From: an uncultured Pelagibacteraceae bacterium
Lineage (GTDB): Bacteria; Pseudomonadota; Alphaproteobacteria; Pelagibacterales; Pelagibacteraceae
Direction: 5' to 3'
Length of the DNA: 40,750 nt
NCBI GenBank assembly: GCA_902574525.1
Contig: CACGNQ010000008.1
Location: 1 to 40,750 of the forward strand
A program made the position numbers and the translations under genes. Below, one piece after another: positions 16,853 through 24,464 of the stretch (positions are counted from its first letter, which is position 1; every line of letters begins with the position of its first letter). The notes beneath the pieces are model-generated. The model made no database searches. It was given only the letters and a program-made list of their open reading frames with translations, and had not been told where the DNA came from.

Positions 16853-17686
16853 TTACAAATTTCTAAATTTACTAGCTTTATACACTCCAAGTATTTCAAG
16901 GCTAATAGTGTGAAATCCTAACTCCTCTAGAGATTTTTGAACTTTTGGATCCTCGATATGTCCAACAATATCACATAAGAAAAGATATTGCTCAAAACTA
17001 CTTTGATCTGAAAAACTCTCTAATTTACTTAAGGATATATCATTAGTCGCGAAACCACCAAGACATTTATATAAAGCTGCCGGTTTATCTTTTACTTTAA
17101 AAATACAACTAGTCAAAAACTTTTCATTCTCTTTATATTCAGGGTGTTCGATTTTTTTTCCCATAAAAAGAAAACGAGTTACATTTTTTTTATCATCCTC
17201 AATATTACTTTTTAGCACTTCTAACTTGTATATTTTAGCAGCTAATGTTGATGCAATTGCCGCTTCATTATCGAGTATGTTGTCACTTATATACTTTGCA
17301 CTTCCCGCCGTATCAGCTGCAACAATTGGTTCTAATCCATATTCATTTATTATTCTTTGACATTGTGAAATAGCTTGGGAATGTGATCTAACATATTTCA
17401 AATTACTTATGGTAACCCCAGGTCTTGCAATTAAATTATGAGATACTCTATGAAAGTGTTCTGCATATATTTGCAACTTATACTTATTCATCAAATATTG
17501 AATATCAGCAACTCTTCCTGCGATTGAATTCTCAATAGGAATTATTGTTCTAAGGCTTTCATCATCTGTACACTTTTTGAAACAATCTTCAAAAGTTTTA
17601 CAAGAAATTAATTCAGCATCTGGAAAAATTTCTACCGCAGCTAATTGAGAGTATGCTCCTTCATTCCCCTGATATAAGATTTTCAT
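16853..17686 (-). CDS. pheA: Prephenate dehydratase
   Basis: Converts prephenate to phenylpyruvate in phenylalanine synthesis. It is the stand-alone form without chorismate mutase, 277 residues. The catalytic domain begins YQGNEGAYSQLAA and includes PIENSIAGRVADIQYL, HRVSHNLIARPG, VRSHSQAISQC, AADTAGSAKYIS and the catalytic-Thr segment VTRFLFMGK. An ACT domain follows from about residue 190; the phenylalanine-binding ESRP of well-studied enzymes reads ESFS here, so feedback control may differ. The start codon directly follows the kdsB stop with no spacer. The gene order cytochrome c, kdsB, pheA is common in alphaproteobacteria. Confidence 0.95.
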   Translation of the reverse strand: MKILYQGNEGAYSQLAAVEIFPDAELISCKTFEDCFKKCTDDESLRTIIPIENSIAGRVADIQYLMNKYKLQIYAEHFHRVSHNLIARPGVTISNLKYVRSHSQAISQCQRIINEYGLEPIVAADTAGSAKYISDNILDNEAAIASTLAAKIYKLEVLKSNIEDDKKNVTRFLFMGKKIEHPEYKENEKFLTSCIFKVKDKPAALYKCLGGFATNDISLSKLESFSDQSSFEQYLFLCDIVGHIEDPKVQKSLEELGFHTISLEILGVYKASKFRNL

Positions 17687-18424
17687 TTAGATTTTATATT
17701 CTAAAATTTTTTTTAATTCTATATAATCTTCTCTAGTATCTACACCTACTACATTTTTCTTAGCTAAAACTACATGAATTGGCATTTTATTATCTAAAGC
17801 TCTTAATTGTTCTAACCTATTTTTTTTCTCATTTATGGTTCTGTTTAAACTGGAAAATTTTTTTAAAGCGGACACACTATATTGATATATACCAATATGT
17901 TGATAAAAGTTTTCATATTTTTTTTTTGAAATCCTATAAAAATTAACTGCTTTCTGTGGTTTTATTAGACTTATTTTTTTTTTTGTAACAACTTTAACTA
18001 TGTTTTTATTATTAAGAGGTTTTTTATTTTTTAGTTTTATAGCTAAAGTGGCAATATCAAATTTATTTTTTCTTACAATTTTATTCAAGTTTCGAATGTC
18101 ATTTATATCAATTAAAGGTTCATCTCCTTGAAGATTGATAATATATTTTATTTTGTTATTCTTAAGTTTTTTGAAAGCCTCCCAAATTCTATCTGTACCA
18201 GAATTATGCTTCTTAGAGGTTAATATTGCCTTGCCACCATTTTTTTTAATCTCGTTTGCAATTATTTTATCTTCTGTAGCAACTATTACTTTTCCAATTT
18301 TGCAACTTTTTGCTTTATTGAAAACTCGAGTAATAATTGATTTACCATTTATTTTTAATAATGGTTTACCTGGTAGTCTTTTTGCAGACATCCTAGAGGG
18401 TATTATTATTAATGTGTTGCTCAT
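17687..18424 (-). CDS. kdsB: 3-deoxy-manno-octulosonate cytidylyltransferase (CMP-Kdo synthetase)
   Basis: Activates Kdo with CTP for lipopolysaccharide inner core synthesis. Nucleotide-binding N-terminus IIPSRMSAKRLPGKPL, then VATEDKIIANEI, SGTDRIWEA, INLQGDEPLID, and the C-terminal EQLRALDNKMPIHVVLAKK are all diagnostic. The length of 245 residues is normal. KdsD, which makes the Kdo precursor arabinose 5-phosphate, and the export genes lptC and lptB lie 6 kb further on. The start codon lies 4 bases after a good -10 box, which suggests a leaderless message. Confidence 0.96.
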   Translation of the reverse strand: MSNTLIIIPSRMSAKRLPGKPLLKINGKSIITRVFNKAKSCKIGKVIVATEDKIIANEIKKNGGKAILTSKKHNSGTDRIWEAFKKLKNNKIKYIINLQGDEPLIDINDIRNLNKIVRKNKFDIATLAIKLKNKKPLNNKNIVKVVTKKKISLIKPQKAVNFYRISKKKYENFYQHIGIYQYSVSALKKFSSLNRTINEKKNRLEQLRALDNKMPIHVVLAKKNVVGVDTREDYIELKKILEYKI

Positions 18425-18428
18425 AATT

Positions 18429-18457
18429 TATATAATTTACACGTCCAGCCGAGGCAA
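18429..18457 (-). promoter_or_regulatory. Promoter of kdsB, probably leaderless
   Basis: On the minus strand, TTGCCT (18457-18452) and TATATA (18434-18429) have an ideal 17 bp spacer. The spacer holds a locally GC-rich block (CGGCTGGACGTG) that stands out in this AT-rich DNA. Initiation seven bases after the -10 box would be at the kdsB ATG itself, leaving no room for a ribosome binding site. Confidence 0.6.
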
Positions 18458-18487
18458 AATCACCAATTTAAAGTTAAGTAATTTATC

Positions 18488-18519
18488 AAATTACATGTTA
18501 TATGTTCAATTATTATACT
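18488..18519 (+). promoter_or_regulatory. Putative cytochrome c promoter with the shared 13-mer
   Basis: The 13-mer aaattacatgtta (18488-18500) is identical to the one upstream of ubiG. Within it TTACAT (18491-18496) stands 17 bp before TATACT (18514-18519), a plausible -35/-10 pair. The ATG follows at 18526, so this message could also be leaderless or nearly so. Whether the 13-mer is a regulator site or only part of the promoter cannot be told from two copies. Confidence 0.45.
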
Positions 18520-18525
18520 TATAAA

Positions 18526-19059
18526 ATGGACTCATTTGAAATTAATAAAATAATAGCTGCAATAATAATTACTTTATTAATAGTTTTTGGTATAGGAAAA
18601 ATATCAGATTTTATGTTTAAGGTGGAACAGCCATCGGTAGCAGCTTATAAAGTTGAAGCTACAGATGTAGATGGACTGGTGAGCTCAGCTAGCACTGAAA
18701 GTGATGTAGATATATCAGCGCTTTTAGCGCTTGGAAATGTTGATCATGGCCAAAAAGTTTTTAAAAAATGTAAAGCTTGCCATAGTATTAAACAAGGTGG
18801 TGGAAATAACATTGGACCAAAACTTTGGAATGTAATGTTCAGACCTGTCGGGGCAATATCAGACTATAAATATTCAAAAGCTCTTTCTGGATACAAAAAA
18901 GAGTGGAGCTGGTCAGAGATGAATGGTTTTTTAATCAAGCCATCGAAATGGATTAAAGGAAATAAAATGGGCTTTGCTGGACTTAAGGATGAGAAAGATA
19001 GAGCTTCTGTTATGTTGTACTTGAATCAAAATAGTGATCAACCTAAAGAATTACCTTAA
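18526..19059 (+). CDS. Membrane-anchored c-type cytochrome (CycM-like)
   Basis: Electron carrier, probably between the bc1 complex and the terminal oxidase. From the ATG at 18526 it has 177 residues; an earlier in-frame ATG at 18502 lies inside the promoter-like element and is less likely. A transmembrane helix (about residues 8-24, KIIAAIIITLLIVFGIG) is the uncleaved anchor, followed by an acidic/Ser linker. The class I cytochrome domain has heme-binding CKACH (82-86) and the axial Met148 in KWIKGNKMGFAG. Its end overlaps the convergent argF by 9 bp. Its pairing with kdsB-pheA matches cycM loci in alphaproteobacteria. Confidence 0.93.
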   Translation: MDSFEINKIIAAIIITLLIVFGIGKISDFMFKVEQPSVAAYKVEATDVDGLVSSASTESDVDISALLALGNVDHGQKVFKKCKACHSIKQGGGNNIGPKLWNVMFRPVGAISDYKYSKALSGYKKEWSWSEMNGFLIKPSKWIKGNKMGFAGLKDEKDRASVMLYLNQNSDQPKELP

Positions 19060-19977
19060 TTTATTAAAACAATACATTAAAATACTTTTTTGAACATGAA
19101 CTCTATTAAGAGCTTGTAGCCAAACGTGAGATTTTTTTCCTAGAAACACTTTATTCGAAACTTCATTTCCTCTTGGTAGACAGTGCAAAAATATACTTTT
19201 TGGTGCTAATTTAAGCAACTTTTCATCGATTAAAAATTTTTTAAAATCTTTAGTTTTCTTTTTAATATTAACTTTGTCATTTAATGAAATAACTTTATCA
19301 GAAAAAATCACATCAGCATTTTTTACAGCTTTTTTTGGATCATTATATATATGAACACTCTTTTTATTTTTTTTTACCCAATCTAATATAATTTTTTTTG
19401 GTTTGTAATCTTTAGGACAACCAATATTTAATTTAAACGAAAATTTCACTGAAGCTGCAATTAGGCTATTAAGCACATTATTAGAATCTCCTATCCAACA
19501 AATATTTAATTTGGAAATAGGCTTTTTCTTAATTTCCTCAACTGTAAAAATATCAGAAAGAATTTGAGTTGGATGAGATGATGGGCTAAGGCCATTAATA
19601 AATGGTATTTTTATATATTTCACAACTTCATTGATCTTTTTATCACTGTCTGTTCTCAACATAAAACCATCTCCATAAGTAGAAAGAATTTTTGCAGTAT
19701 CAGCTAAGCTTTCACCACCTTTACCAAGATGAAGTTCATTTGATCTTAAAGTAATTGTTCCCCCACCCAACTGTCTAATAGCTAAGTAAAAACTAAGTCT
19801 GGTTCTTAAACTAGGTTTTTCAAACATTTGAATTAAAATTTTTCCTTTTAATGGAGCATCTTTATCAACATCAAGTGTGTTAAGATTTTTTCTTTTAGAT
19901 TTTCTTTTTTTTGCATCTTTCAAAATTTTTTTTAAATCTACAGTTCTAATATCTTTTAAATTTAAAAAATGTTTCAT
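19051..19977 (-). CDS. argF: Ornithine carbamoyltransferase
   Basis: Joins ornithine and carbamoyl phosphate to citrulline. The carbamoyl phosphate loop is EKPSLRTRLSF, where STRTR is usual (Ser replaced by Pro-Ser-Leu context but Arg-Thr-Arg kept); HPTQILSDIFTVEE and FLHCLPRGNEVS give the remaining active-site segments. The start chosen is the ATG at 19977 (MKHFLNLKDI), which matches the family N-terminus and leaves 5 bp to the argD stop; an upstream ATG at 19998 would overlap argD. The length is 308 residues. With argD it forms a two-gene arginine unit. Confidence 0.95.
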   Translation of the reverse strand: MKHFLNLKDIRTVDLKKILKDAKKRKSKRKNLNTLDVDKDAPLKGKILIQMFEKPSLRTRLSFYLAIRQLGGGTITLRSNELHLGKGGESLADTAKILSTYGDGFMLRTDSDKKINEVVKYIKIPFINGLSPSSHPTQILSDIFTVEEIKKKPISKLNICWIGDSNNVLNSLIAASVKFSFKLNIGCPKDYKPKKIILDWVKKNKKSVHIYNDPKKAVKNADVIFSDKVISLNDKVNIKKKTKDFKKFLIDEKLLKLAPKSIFLHCLPRGNEVSNKVFLGKKSHVWLQALNRVHVQKSILMYCFNKLR

Positions 19978-19982
19978 GTTTT

Positions 19983-21146
19983 TTAATAAATTTTGCATAC
20001 TCTTTTTATAATTTTAATAGACATATCAATCTCTGATTTCTTTACATTTAGAGGTGGCAATATTCTAATAACATTTTCTGCAGCTCTTATAGTTAATAAT
20101 TTATTTTGCTCGAGTTTTTTTATAAAGTTAGTCTGGTCCTTATGTAACTGAAGACCGATTAGTAGGCCAATACCTCTGACTTCCTTAATAATTTTTGGAT
20201 ATTTTGCTTGAATTTTATTAAGTTCTTTTAAAAAATATTTCGATGTTTTTTGAATATTTTTTAAGAAATTTTTGTTCATAATTTTATCTAAGACTGCATT
20301 CCCTACTTTCATAGCTAATGGGTTACCACCAAATGTAGAGCCGTGTGTTCCTGGCGTCATCCCAATTGCAACTTTTTTACTCATTAAAACTGCGCCTAGC
20401 GGAAAACCTCCTCCAATACCTTTTGCTATAGGCACAATATCAGGCTTAATTCCAGAATATTCAAAAGCAAAAAATTTTCCTGATCTGCCTATTCCGCATT
20501 GAACTTCGTCCAATATAAGTAATATTTTTTTTTGATCACAAATTTTTCTTAATCCTTTTAAACACCATTTTGGAATTACTTTAATTCCACCTTCGCCTAA
20601 AACTGGCTCAACCATAATAGCAGCTGTTTTTTTTGTAATTGATTTTTTTAAAGATTTATGATCTCCAAAAATAAAGTGATCAAATCCAGGAATTTTTGGA
20701 CCAAACCCCTCAGTCATTTTTTTTGATCCACTTGCATGAATTGCTGCAAGTGTTCTTCCGTGAAAAGAATTTTTTATACAAAGAATTCTATTTTTATAAG
20801 GTTTTTTTTTTGAGTAAAAATATTTTCTAGCAACCTTAATAGCAACTTCTGTAGCTTCGGCACCAGAATTTTGAAATATAACATAATCGGCAAATGTATT
20901 TTTTGTAAGACGTTTAGCAAGCTGTTCTCCTTCTGGTATTAAAAAAGCATTTGAAATGTGCCAGACTTTTTTTGATTGAAATGTTAACGCTTTATTAAGG
21001 TAAGGGTTTGAATGTCCCAAAGAATTTACGGCTATTCCCTGAACAAAATCTAAATATCTACTACCCTTTGTAGAATAAAGGAAACTACCTTTTCCTTTTT
21101 TAAAAGAAATTTTTCTACGATTATAATTTTTTGCAAGTGAAGACAT
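19983..21146 (-). CDS. argD: Acetylornithine aminotransferase
   Basis: PLP enzyme that transaminates N-acetylglutamate semialdehyde to N-acetylornithine; related enzymes also act in diaminopimelate synthesis. Visible motifs are FQNSGAEATEVAIK, SFHGRTLAAI, the PLP-binding DEVQCGIGRSG, and the Schiff-base lysine in IAKGIGGGFPLGA, followed by HGSTFGGNPLA. The length is 387 residues, normal for the family. The start codon lies 2 bp after the end of the upstream ABC-2 permease gene, so all three genes (permease, argD, argF) may share one transcript. Confidence 0.96.
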   Translation of the reverse strand: MSSLAKNYNRRKISFKKGKGSFLYSTKGSRYLDFVQGIAVNSLGHSNPYLNKALTFQSKKVWHISNAFLIPEGEQLAKRLTKNTFADYVIFQNSGAEATEVAIKVARKYFYSKKKPYKNRILCIKNSFHGRTLAAIHASGSKKMTEGFGPKIPGFDHFIFGDHKSLKKSITKKTAAIMVEPVLGEGGIKVIPKWCLKGLRKICDQKKILLILDEVQCGIGRSGKFFAFEYSGIKPDIVPIAKGIGGGFPLGAVLMSKKVAIGMTPGTHGSTFGGNPLAMKVGNAVLDKIMNKNFLKNIQKTSKYFLKELNKIQAKYPKIIKEVRGIGLLIGLQLHKDQTNFIKKLEQNKLLTIRAAENVIRILPPLNVKKSEIDMSIKIIKRVCKIY

Positions 21147-21148
21147 GT

Positions 21149-21961
21149 TTATGTTTTAATTTTGTAACCATTCTTATAAAGAGTGTATGCAATAAACCAT
21201 CCTACTATTGATAGCGACGGTAGATAAATCATACCAAAAAACATATCTCCATCGGATACACCCAAAAATCCATATCTAAAAATATTTATTATATGAAAAA
21301 AAGGATTAAAATAACTTATAGACTGAAAAAATGATGGTAGTTTATCTATTGTATAAAATACACCTGATAAAAAAGCTAGTGGTTGCATTATGAAATTTGT
21401 AATTGTTGCAGTGTGATCAAATTTTGTTGCCCACAAACCAGTTATAAAACCTAGACTTCCAATAAAAAATGAACCAAAAAATGCTGAGTAAAAGATGTAT
21501 GCTAGATTTGTAATTTTCAAATCTACTATAAAAAAGAAAACTAATGCTGATACCGCACCTATTATTACACTTCTAGTAACCGCTGCTAAAATGATAGAAA
21601 ATGAAACTTCTATGGCAGAAAGTGGGGCATACAATATATCAACTATATTTCCCTGCATTTTTGAAATCATCAAAGAACTTGTTGAGTGCGAAAAGCTTTG
21701 AAGTATCATTGATTGAACGATTAAACCCGGAGCAAGAAAAACTATAAAAGGTTGCCCTAGAACATCCCCTCTCTGATTGCCAAGTGCAAGACTTAATACC
21801 GACAAAAAAAGCAAACTTGATATTAGAGGAGATAAAAGTGTTTGTGCCCAAACGACGAAAAATCTGCTACATTCTCGATAATAAAGTGAAATAAATCCAA
21901 CAAAGTTAACTAAGCCAAACTTATTGACTTTCAAATTATATTTTTTATGTAATTCAACCAT
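21149..21961 (-). CDS. ABC-2 type transporter permease
   Basis: Inner-membrane permease of 270 residues, resembling YadH/NodJ-like exporters. After a cytoplasmic start, about six hydrophobic segments follow (around residues 35-60, 70-95, 115-140, 145-165, 175-195 and 235-260). The family signature region includes FLAPGLIVQSMILQSF, FITGLWATKFDH and LAFLSGVFYTIDKLP with FNPFFHIINIFRYGFLG. No ATP-binding partner lies next to it; the only ABC ATPase in the window is lptB, which serves a different system. The substrate is unknown. It is followed directly by argD. Confidence 0.88.
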   Translation of the reverse strand: MVELHKKYNLKVNKFGLVNFVGFISLYYRECSRFFVVWAQTLLSPLISSLLFLSVLSLALGNQRGDVLGQPFIVFLAPGLIVQSMILQSFSHSTSSLMISKMQGNIVDILYAPLSAIEVSFSIILAAVTRSVIIGAVSALVFFFIVDLKITNLAYIFYSAFFGSFFIGSLGFITGLWATKFDHTATITNFIMQPLAFLSGVFYTIDKLPSFFQSISYFNPFFHIINIFRYGFLGVSDGDMFFGMIYLPSLSIVGWFIAYTLYKNGYKIKT

Positions 21962-21997
21962 AGATCAACGTTTCTATATCTTTTTTATCAATTGTTG

Positions 21998-22024
21998 AAA
22001 AAACAAAATTAAAACTTGTTTTTT
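21998..22024. other. Inverted repeat between the ABC-2 permease and gcrA
   Basis: AAAAAACAA (21998-22006) and TTGTTTTTT (22016-22024) are perfect 9 bp arms around a 9-base loop in the 123 bp divergent spacer. The stem is almost pure A-T, so it is a weak hairpin; it could be a regulator site or only a chance feature of AT-rich DNA. Confidence 0.3.
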
Positions 22025-22084
22025 AGAATTATATATGTGTTTATATAGTATTAAATTTAGATTGAAACACAATATGTGGTGTAT

Positions 22085-22591
22085 ATGTGGACTGATGAAA
22101 AAGTAAAGATTTTAAAAGATTTATGGGGTAAAGGGAAAACAGCAAGCCAAATTGCTGAAATAATTGGAGGCATAAGTAGGAATGCGGTAATTGGAAAAGC
22201 TCACAGGTTGAATCTTTCAGCAAAGTTAAAAAATAGAGTTTTCAAAGAAAATGTTTCAAACAAGGACATACATGAAAATAGAATTGAAAATAAAAGTTTA
22301 GGAAAAAGAAGATTATCGAGATCAAAGTTTAAATCTTTATTAATTGAAAAAGATTTTGAACCTGAGAATCCCAAACAACTAGAAGAATTAGACGAAAATA
22401 CATGCAAATGGCCTATGGGTCACCCAGATGAAAGCTCATTCTATTTCTGTGGTAGAAAGTCTTTAAAAGATTTTTCTTATTGCAAACTGCACTTACTTTA
22501 TGCATTTCAGCCGAAAGGTAAAAAAGATGACCCTGTAGATAAAGATGATGAAGTTCCAAAGTTTATAGAGAAAAAAATAAAATCTGCCTAA
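22085..22591 (+). CDS. gcrA: GcrA family cell cycle regulator
   Basis: Alphaproteobacterial transcription factor that works with sigma-70 at methylated promoters in Caulobacter. The N-terminus WTDEKVKILKDLWGKGKTASQIAEI and GISRNAVIGKAHRLNL is the GcrA helix-turn-helix; the C-terminus has CKWPMGHP, FYFCGR and YCKLHLLYAFQP, as in the sigma-interacting end. The ATG at 22085 gives 168 residues; a GTG three codons earlier is possible. The methyltransferase CcrM is not in this window, so methylation dependence cannot be judged. It converges with the SHOCT-like gene, overlapping by 4 bp. Confidence 0.93.
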   Translation: MWTDEKVKILKDLWGKGKTASQIAEIIGGISRNAVIGKAHRLNLSAKLKNRVFKENVSNKDIHENRIENKSLGKRRLSRSKFKSLLIEKDFEPENPKQLEELDENTCKWPMGHPDESSFYFCGRKSLKDFSYCKLHLLYAFQPKGKKDDPVDKDDEVPKFIEKKIKSA

Positions 22592-22830
22592 TTTTTTAAT
22601 ATTTGATTTTTAGCTTTTTGAAATTCTTTTTTACTCAAGGCTCTAGATTTGTAAAGATTATTTAAACTTTCTAATTCTTTAAGTACATTTTTTTTATTTG
22701 ATTTTTTTTTATTTCTTTCAAACTTATTCCTTTTTTTTGCCTCTATACCAATATTCATAGCCTTAAAACCCGTTAGAGCTACATAAAAAAGTATAAAAAA
22801 AATTAAAATATAAACTAAAGTTATTATCAT
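22588..22830 (-). CDS. Small membrane protein with a SHOCT-like C-terminus
   Basis: About 80 residues from the ATG at 22830, which leaves 4 bp to the end of the upstream oxidoreductase gene; a longer reading from 22890 would overlap that gene. One transmembrane helix fills the N-terminus (MIITLVYILIFFILFYVAL), then a Lys/Arg/Asn-rich linker, then LKELESLNNLYKSRALSKKEF with a following KNQIL, which resembles the SHOCT short C-terminal domain. SHOCT modules often mediate oligomerisation, but no function can be assigned here. It is probably co-transcribed with the oxidoreductase. Confidence 0.7.
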   Translation of the reverse strand: MIITLVYILIFFILFYVALTGFKAMNIGIEAKKRNKFERNKKKSNKKNVLKELESLNNLYKSRALSKKEFQKAKNQILKN

Positions 22831-22834
22831 AAAA

Positions 22835-23791
22835 TTATTTTGTTTTTGACAAATTAGAAAATTGACCTCCTTCTTTCCAGTTATAAGCATACTTAGTCAC
22901 AGTTTCCTCAAATTTGAGTTTACTTGGACATCCAATGTCAAAATTAGTTAATCCATTTTCTGTTTTTATATTATCATATTTTAAAAGATTTATTTGATCT
23001 TTAGTAATTAAAGGCTCAGGGAGTATTTGCATAAAGAAGGCGGTTAACTTTGCGAGCGTTAATGGCAAGGGTAGTAGTATTCGGTTTTTTTTAATGCACT
23101 TCATTAAAATTTGTAAAATTTCCTTGAAGGTAAAAACCTCAGGCCCAATAGCTTCAATTGTTTTCGAATAAAATTCTTTAGAAATTATATAAAATACTAA
23201 TTCAGCTAATTCAGATACGTGGATAGGTGTAAATTTAGTATTACCACCATAATATAATGGAAAAAAAGGTAACATACTTAACAAACTCATAAACTTTGTA
23301 GTTAAATTATCATCAACACTATAAACTAAAGATGGTTTAATAATTGTTGCATTAGGCATTATCTCTCTAATAAAATTCTCTCCGTTAATTTTACTGGATG
23401 CATATTTTGAATCTTTGGCTAATTCTAAACCTAATGCAGAAATATGAACGAATTTTACTTTTTGAGCACGACAAATCTCTGCTAATTTTTTAGGAAAGTT
23501 TGAATGAATATTTTTAAAACTATTTAATTTACCTTTCTCATATAAAATTCCAATTAAATTTAAACAAACATCCGCTCTTGATATAAGTTCAATTAACTTA
23601 TCCTCATTAAATATGTTAGCCTCAACAACATCCAAATATCCAATTGGCGCTTGAGTTTTAAGAATATAACCTTTTTGATGTACATTTCTTGTAACAGCGG
23701 TAACTTTATAATTATTTTTGACAAACCTACGTATACAATAACGTCCAACTTGACCACTAGCACCAAATATAAGTATTTTTTTCGTTATCAT
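22835..23791 (-). CDS. NDUFA9-like NAD(P)-binding epimerase/dehydratase family protein
   Basis: Extended short-chain dehydrogenase fold of 318 residues. The N-terminal Rossmann motif is IFGASGQVGRYC. Then LNLIGILYEKGKLNSFKNIH, FVHISALGL and YASSKINGENFIRE resemble the complex I accessory subunit NDUFA9 and its bacterial homologues, in which the catalytic Tyr-x-x-x-Lys is modified (here YASSK is kept). The start is the ATG at 23791; a TTG two codons earlier is weaker. Bacterial relatives may help quinone-linked metabolism or respiratory complex assembly, but this is inferred from similarity. It is divergent from the RNase D gene, with a palindrome between them. Confidence 0.85.
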   Translation of the reverse strand: MITKKILIFGASGQVGRYCIRRFVKNNYKVTAVTRNVHQKGYILKTQAPIGYLDVVEANIFNEDKLIELISRADVCLNLIGILYEKGKLNSFKNIHSNFPKKLAEICRAQKVKFVHISALGLELAKDSKYASSKINGENFIREIMPNATIIKPSLVYSVDDNLTTKFMSLLSMLPFFPLYYGGNTKFTPIHVSELAELVFYIISKEFYSKTIEAIGPEVFTFKEILQILMKCIKKNRILLPLPLTLAKLTAFFMQILPEPLITKDQINLLKYDNIKTENGLTNFDIGCPSKLKFEETVTKYAYNWKEGGQFSNLSKTK

Positions 23792-23802
23792 TATCAAAAA
23801 AT

Positions 23803-23821
23803 AGACAATATTGTTTTGTCT
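23803..23821. promoter_or_regulatory. Palindrome between the divergent NDUFA9-like and RNase D genes
   Basis: AGACAA (23803-23808) and TTGTCT (23816-23821) form perfect 6 bp arms, and ACAATATTGT (23805-23814) is itself a perfect 10 bp palindrome, within a spacer of only 49 bp. The position suits an operator acting on both genes. No matching regulator can be named. Confidence 0.35.
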
Positions 23822-23840
23822 TTATATATATAAATTAAAA

Positions 23841-24455
23841 ATGAATAACATTAAAGTTTTTGAAAATGATTTGCCAGATATTGATTTATCTGGGGAAAAA
23901 AGAATAAGTTTAGATTGTGAAGCACTTGGTTTGGTGCTGGGAAGAGATCCACTTACTCTTATTCAATTAGGTCTAGAGTCGAAAAAATTCTTTATAGTAA
24001 AGCTTAATAGAAAAAATTATATAGCACCTAATTTAGTTAAACTTTTAACAAATGCTAATTGTGAGTTCATCATGCATTACGCTAGACAAGACCTACTTTG
24101 GCTGAAATATCATTTAAAAGTAAGTCCTAAGAATATATTCTGCACAAAAATTGCATCAAAAATAGCAAGAACCGCAAGTTCTTCACATGGCTACAAAGAT
24201 TTAGTTAAAGAAATTTGTGGGAAGGATATATCTAAAAAGGAACAGCAAAGTGACTGGGGCAATCCAAATTTATCAGAAAAACAGATTAGTTATGCCGCAC
24301 AAGATACTGAACATTTATTCGAAATTAGAAAAAAACTTTTAGACATGCTTACAAGGGAAAATAGAAAAGATTTATTTATTAAGAGTATGAAAGTTGTTCC
24401 AATTTTAGTAGATATGGAAATAGCAGGTTTTAAATTAAATGTTTTTGAACACTAA
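23841..24455 (+). CDS. rnd: Short RNase D-like 3'-5' exonuclease (DEDDy)
   Basis: Exoribonuclease of the RNase D family, acting on tRNA 3' ends or other structured RNA. The DEDDy residues are in LDCEALGL (Asp25, Glu27), HYARQDLLWL (Asp) and SYAAQDTEHL (Tyr and Asp). From the ATG at 23841 it has 204 residues and consists of the nuclease domain only; the HRDC domains of E. coli RNase D are missing, as in many alphaproteobacterial short versions. The earlier TTG reading is not supported. It is 9 bp ahead of kdsD, an rnd-kdsD-lptC order seen across alphaproteobacteria. Confidence 0.92.
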   Translation: MNNIKVFENDLPDIDLSGEKRISLDCEALGLVLGRDPLTLIQLGLESKKFFIVKLNRKNYIAPNLVKLLTNANCEFIMHYARQDLLWLKYHLKVSPKNIFCTKIASKIARTASSSHGYKDLVKEICGKDISKKEQQSDWGNPNLSEKQISYAAQDTEHLFEIRKKLLDMLTRENRKDLFIKSMKVVPILVDMEIAGFKLNVFEH

Positions 24456-24464
24456 ATTTAATTA

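Noticed and set aside
18425..18490. GC-richer block upstream of kdsB as a separate small RNA
   Set aside because: It forms no stable hairpin, and a -35/-10 pair explains it better.
19978..19998. Upstream argF start at 19998
   Set aside because: It would overlap argD, and the family N-terminus (MKHFLNLKDI) begins at 19977.
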